8,566 bases of DNA from an uncultured Bacteroidales bacterium (GTDB lineage Bacteria; Bacteroidota; Bacteroidia; Bacteroidales; Paludibacteraceae). The stretch covers positions 1 through 8,566 of the forward strand of contig CAMOHN010000041.1 in NCBI GenBank assembly GCA_946615455.1. Direction: 5' to 3'. Below are positions 4,999 to 8,566 of this stretch, one piece after another. The position numbers and the translations under genes were made by a program. Each line of letters begins with the position of its first letter. The stretch's first letter is position 1. The notes under the pieces are model-generated. The model saw nothing but the letters and a program-made list of their open reading frames with translations, searched no databases and was not told the origin of the DNA.

Positions 4999-7722
4999 AT
5001 GGATCAACACAATCAAGCGTCTCAGGTCTCTTCAGCACCTGCCGCACAAACAACGTACAACCCGACGGACATAGAGAGCCGTTGGTATCAGTATTGGTTA
5101 GATAACCATCTGTTTCACAGCGAGCCGGACGGTCGCGAAGCATATAGTATCGTCATTCCTCCCCCCAATGTGACAGGTGTTCTCCACATGGGGCATGTGC
5201 TCAATGAGACCATTCAGGACATACTGGTGCGCCGTGCCCGCTTGCAGGGCAAGAACGCCTGCTGGGTGCCGGGTACCGACCATGCCAGCATTGCCACCGA
5301 AGCCAAAGTCATCAAACGCCTTAAAGAGCAGGGTATCAACAAGCAGGATCTGACCCGCGAGGAGTTTCTGCGTCATGCATGGGCATGGACGGACGAGCAC
5401 GGAGGCATCATCTTGAAGCAACTGCGCCGCCTCGGTTGTTCGTGCGACTGGGATCGTACCGCCTTCACCTTAGACGAGAAACGCAGCGAACAGGTCATTC
5501 GCGTCTTCTGCGACCTCTACCGCAAGGGCCTCATCTATCGCGGGCTGCGTATGGTCAATTGGGATCCGGAACGACAAACCGCACTCTCTGATGAAGAGGT
5601 CATTTATCACGAAGAACATAGTCACTTGTACTATCTCAAGTACAGAGTAGTCGAAAGTACAGAGTCGAAAGTCGAAAACAATTTGCCCGAGGGCAGTGTT
5701 GTACACAAAGACGAGCAGGGTTATTACGCCGTGGTGGCAACCACTCGACCGGAGACCATCTTCGGTGATATATGTGTATGTATCAATCCTAAAGACCCTG
5801 CCAATGCATGGTTGAAAGGGAAGCAAGTGGTAGTCCCCGGTGTGGGACGCATAGTTCCCATCATTGAGGATCGCTATGTGGAAATAGGCTTTGGTACGGG
5901 CTGTCTGAAAGTGACTCCAGCCCACGATGTAAATGACTATGCGTTGGGGCAAAAATACAACCTGCGCACCATTGATGTGTTTACAGCCGATGCACACCTG
6001 AACATGGACACGGTGGAGGACGAGTTACAAAACAATGTACGCCGCTATCACGGTATGGATCGTTTTGCATGCCGAGAGCAGATTGTGAAAGATTTGCAAG
6101 ACAAAGGATTGGTCGAGAAAATCGAAGACTATGACAACAAAGTGGGCTACTCTGAGCGCACGAATGTACCCATCGAGCCGCGCTTGTCGTTGCAGTGGTT
6201 TGTCAAGATGCAGCACTTTGCCGACATTGCCCTGCCGCCGGTGATGAACGACGACATCAGTTTCTATCCCGCCAAGTACAAAAACACCTACCGCAACTGG
6301 TTGGAGAACATCAAAGACTGGTGTATCAGCCGTCAGTTATGGTGGGGGCATCGTATTCCCGCCTATTACGATGCCGACCTGTTGGCTCAGACCGGCCTGG
6401 AGAACTACCCTAACGACCGCATTGTGGTCAGTGAGACGCGTCCCGAAGGCAACTATGTGCAGGACGAGGGAGCGTTGGACACATGGTTCAGCAGCTGGCT
6501 GTGGCCCATGTCGGTGTTTGACAAAGAGGAAGACCTGCGTTATTACTACCCCACGGCAGACCTTGTAACCGGTCCGGACATCATCTTCTTTTGGGTGGCG
6601 CGCATGATTATGGCAGGCTACGAATGGCAGGGCGACAAACCTTTCCGCCATGTCTATTTCACCGGCATTGTGCGTGACAAGCTAGGTAGGAAAATGTCTA
6701 AGTCGTTGGGAAATAGTCCCGATCCGTTAGACTTGATTGACCGCTACGGAGCCGACGGTGTGCGTATGGGTATCTTGCTGTCAGCCCCTGCCGGCAACGA
6801 CATTCTTTATGACGACAGTCTGTGCGAGCAAGGTCGCAATTTCTGCAACAAGATTTGGAACTGTTTCCGTATGCTCAAAGGCCTGCAAGTCAGCGACACG
6901 GAAGCGCCCATAACCGACCGCGAGGCGGTGACATGGTTCACCCTACTGCTTGCCAAGACCGAGAAAGAGGTGGACGACCTGATGAACAAGTACCGCCTTA
7001 GTGAAGCCCTGATGACAATCTATAAGTTGTTCACGGACGAATTTTCGGGTTGGTACTTGGAGATGATCAAGCCCGCCTATGGTCAGCCCATCTGCCAAAA
7101 GACGCTGGATTGCTCGATGCTGTTCTTTGAGCGCATGTTGCGTCTGCTTCACCCCTTCATGCCTTTCATTACGGAGGAGTTGTACCATGCCATTGCTCCG
7201 CGTGAGGCAGGCGACACCATCATGCGTGCCGACACCATGGATTGGGATGCAGACTCGCTGTTGGCACAAGATGAGGACGGTGCTTTCATGGCGCGTATTG
7301 AACACCTCAAACAAGTGGTGACCGGCGTGCGCAACATCCGTGCCCAGCACAACATAGCCCCTAAAGAGGCAGTGACTCTCATAGCCGCCCAACCCTTGAG
7401 CCAACTCGTTGACAAACTGGCACACTGCACCCAGCAGATTGGTGCCGAAAAGCCATCGTTGGCGGCTTCGTTCCTTGTCGGAACCGATGAATATACCATT
7501 CCTCTTGCCAACTTTATTGATGTCGAAGCCGAGCGCAAGAAACTGCTTGGTGAATTGGCTCATCAAGAGGGTTTCCTCCGTGGCGTGGAGGCCAAACTGA
7601 ACAACGAGCGGTTTGTGACCAATGCCAAGCCTGAGGTGGTAGAGATGGAGCGTAAGAAACAACACGATGCCAACGAGCGCATTGCCGCACTGAAAGCCCG
7701 CCTTGCCAGCCTCTCCCTTTAA
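4999..7722 (+). CDS. valS: Valine--tRNA ligase
   Basis: A class Ia aminoacyl-tRNA synthetase that charges tRNA-Val with valine using ATP and edits mis-activated threonine. The chosen ATG at 4999 gives 907 aa. The frame stays open upstream to a TTG at 4891, but that start would lie before P2 and inside the terminator-like hairpin, and would add 36 residues unlike any ValRS. The catalytic HIGH motif is HMGH at residues 63-66, within IPPPNVTGVLHMGH; KMSKS is at 565-569. The editing (CP1) domain carries TTRPET at 248-253 and GTGCLKVTPAHDVND. The tRNA-binding helical domain follows from about 640, and a C-terminal coiled-coil arm with FIDVEAERKKL and NERFVTNAKPEVVEMERKK covers the last 65 or so residues. 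Oddities are a Q/S/A-rich N-terminal extension of about 13 residues (MDQHNQASQVSSAPAAQ) and an insert at about 217-232 encoded by a heptamer repeat. Two tandem promoters and a hairpin precede it, and the DAHP synthase gene overlaps or abuts its end. Confidence 0.98.
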   Translation: MDQHNQASQVSSAPAAQTTYNPTDIESRWYQYWLDNHLFHSEPDGREAYSIVIPPPNVTGVLHMGHVLNETIQDILVRRARLQGKNACWVPGTDHASIATEAKVIKRLKEQGINKQDLTREEFLRHAWAWTDEHGGIILKQLRRLGCSCDWDRTAFTLDEKRSEQVIRVFCDLYRKGLIYRGLRMVNWDPERQTALSDEEVIYHEEHSHLYYLKYRVVESTESKVENNLPEGSVVHKDEQGYYAVVATTRPETIFGDICVCINPKDPANAWLKGKQVVVPGVGRIVPIIEDRYVEIGFGTGCLKVTPAHDVNDYALGQKYNLRTIDVFTADAHLNMDTVEDELQNNVRRYHGMDRFACREQIVKDLQDKGLVEKIEDYDNKVGYSERTNVPIEPRLSLQWFVKMQHFADIALPPVMNDDISFYPAKYKNTYRNWLENIKDWCISRQLWWGHRIPAYYDADLLAQTGLENYPNDRIVVSETRPEGNYVQDEGALDTWFSSWLWPMSVFDKEEDLRYYYPTADLVTGPDIIFFWVARMIMAGYEWQGDKPFRHVYFTGIVRDKLGRKMSKSLGNSPDPLDLIDRYGADGVRMGILLSAPAGNDILYDDSLCEQGRNFCNKIWNCFRMLKGLQVSDTEAPITDREAVTWFTLLLAKTEKEVDDLMNKYRLSEALMTIYKLFTDEFSGWYLEMIKPAYGQPICQKTLDCSMLFFERMLRLLHPFMPFITEELYHAIAPREAGDTIMRADTMDWDADSLLAQDEDGAFMARIEHLKQVVTGVRNIRAQHNIAPKEAVTLIAAQPLSQLVDKLAHCTQQIGAEKPSLAASFLVGTDEYTIPLANFIDVEAERKKLLGELAHQEGFLRGVEAKLNNERFVTNAKPEVVEMERKKQHDANERIAALKARLASLSL
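5641..5678 (+). repeat. Heptamer repeat array inside valS
   Basis: The run reads TACAGAG, TAG, TCGAAAG, TACAGAG, TCGAAAG, TCGAAAA. Apart from one three-base unit it is phased at 7 bp. It encodes the segment YRVVESTESKVEN of ValRS, between the catalytic core and TTRPET of the editing domain. Remembered Bacteroides ValRS proteins are about 15-20 residues shorter here. The overall length change keeps the reading frame. Confidence 0.65.
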
Positions 7723-8566
7723 GATAGTGATCGCCGGTCCGTGTGCTGCCGAGACAGAAGCACAGGTTCTTGCCACCGCCAAGGCACTTTTGCCATTGCG
7801 CCCCATTTTTCGTGCCGGTCTGTGGAAACCGCGCTCGTCGCCCAGCAGTTTTCAAGGTGTCGGCGAGCAGGGGTTGCCTTGGTTGCAGCGGGTACAGCAT
7901 GATTATGGTCTGGATGTGGCGACCGAGGTGGCGACCCCCGAACAAGTCCGGCTGTGTCTCAAAGCCGGTGTTAACCACTTGTGGATAGGAGCCCGCACGG
8001 CAGCCAATCCCATCGTAGTGCAACAGTTGGCAGATACATTGAGTCAAGCAATAAGGCAAGACGGCTTGCACCTGAAAAGTGTGTGGGTCAAGAACCCCAT
8101 GCACGAGGATGTGCGGCTATGGCAAGGTAATATCGAGCGTTTTGAGAAATCGTTGCAAGATGCCGATGTGCAGGTGATGGCGGTTCATCGCGGTTGTGAC
8201 CACCACCCGTGTTGGGACATGGCTCACAACCTTCATACCATGATGCCGTATATGCCCATGCTGTTAGATGCCAGTCACATGGCAGGCATAGCCGAACGGG
8301 TGCCGCAGCTATTGTCCAAAGGAGTCGATCTGCACTACGACGGCTGCATGGTCGAGGTACACCTCAACCCGAAGCAGGCTCTGTCAGATGCGCAGCAACA
8401 ACTCACCCCCGAACAACTGACCGACTATTTGGCACAACTATCTGAGCAAGACGGCGACACCCCCTTGACGCTCCGTTGGTTTCGCGCCATGATGGACGAA
8501 GTGGACGACAACCTATGGCAGACCATACAGCAGCGTATGACCATCAGCCGCCGTATAGGTCTGTAC
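7703..8566 (+). CDS. Bifunctional DAHP synthase / chorismate mutase, 3' end cut by the window edge
   Basis: The N-terminal domain condenses phosphoenolpyruvate and erythrose 4-phosphate to DAHP, the first step of the shikimate pathway. The C-terminal AroQ-type domain would turn chorismate into prephenate. The frame is open from a TGA at 7691-7693 to the right edge, with 288 codons counted from TTG 7703. The DAHP synthase metal ligands are all there: C14 in IAGPC, H192 in DASH, E218 in VEVH and D229 in LSD. Substrate-site motifs WKPR (41-44), GARTAANP, VKNP (K130) and HRG (162-164) are present. The mutase begins near LRWFRAMMDEVDDNL, and QQRMTISRRIGLY ends the window; about 70-80 residues are probably missing. 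No ATG is available. TTG 7703 (MPASPFKIVIAGPC) keeps the first beta strand, whereas GTG 7727 would cut it, so TTG is preferred. It overlaps valS by 20 nt, suggesting co-transcription and translational coupling. Odd points are DASH for the usual DPSH, AAET for SAET, and a short segment after HRG. Confidence 0.92.
   Translation, partial: MPASPFKIVIAGPCAAETEAQVLATAKALLPLRPIFRAGLWKPRSSPSSFQGVGEQGLPWLQRVQHDYGLDVATEVATPEQVRLCLKAGVNHLWIGARTAANPIVVQQLADTLSQAIRQDGLHLKSVWVKNPMHEDVRLWQGNIERFEKSLQDADVQVMAVHRGCDHHPCWDMAHNLHTMMPYMPMLLDASHMAGIAERVPQLLSKGVDLHYDGCMVEVHLNPKQALSDAQQQLTPEQLTDYLAQLSEQDGDTPLTLRWFRAMMDEVDDNLWQTIQQRMTISRRIGLY

Noticed and set aside
4878..5105. 75-codon ORF overlapping the valS start as a real protein gene
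   Set aside because: It runs 107 nt into valS out of frame and looks like no known protein; at most its first codons could act as a leader, as described in the findings.
6943..7806. 287-codon minus-strand open frame opposite valS and the DAHP synthase start
   Set aside because: It is antisense to conserved coding sequence of two enzymes, with no motif of its own and no promoter.
8209..8445. 78-codon open frame within the DAHP synthase gene
   Set aside because: It lies in another frame of a well-supported coding sequence and carries no motif.

Overview
This is an ordinary chromosomal stretch from a member of the Bacteroidota, most likely order Bacteroidales; a Prevotellaceae-like genus is a guess. 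The evidence is the close resemblance of Era, Tdh and ValRS to remembered Bacteroides homologues, a DAHP synthase fused ahead of chorismate mutase, no obvious Shine-Dalgarno sequences, and promoters of the Bacteroidota type (TTG, about 20 nt, TAnnTTTG). I see no mobile element, CRISPR array, tRNA, rRNA or phage gene.

Layout. The left half is read on the minus strand: tdh (threonine 3-dehydrogenase, 3709-4731), then a secreted two-domain M16 zinc peptidase (773-3649), then era (ribosome-assembly GTPase, 748 down to the left edge and cut by it). A small GC hairpin with a T-run lies between tdh and the peptidase. Only 24 nt separate the peptidase stop from the era start, so those two are probably co-transcribed. 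The right half is read on the plus strand: valS (valyl-tRNA synthetase, 4999-7722), then a gene for DAHP synthase/chorismate mutase that appears to overlap the end of valS and is cut by the right edge.

The 267-nt divergent region between tdh and valS (4732-4998) is the most information-dense part. It holds one promoter facing tdh and two near-identical tandem promoters facing valS, 105 nt apart. All three have exactly 20 nt between TTG and TAnnTTTG. Between the two valS promoters sits a perfect 9-bp hairpin followed by six T, which looks like an intrinsic terminator. A possible leader ORF running into this hairpin has four valine codons among its first ten. This suggests, without proving, that the upstream valS transcript is conditionally terminated, or that it makes a short RNA of about 65-70 nt.

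The genes serve unrelated housekeeping roles: threonine catabolism, envelope or periplasmic proteolysis, 16S rRNA/30S maturation, tRNA charging and entry into aromatic amino acid synthesis. I see no novel multi-gene system. The points worth a second look are the valS leader, a heptamer repeat array inside valS, a divergent DAHP synthase with no ATG start, and an altered KH-domain loop in Era.
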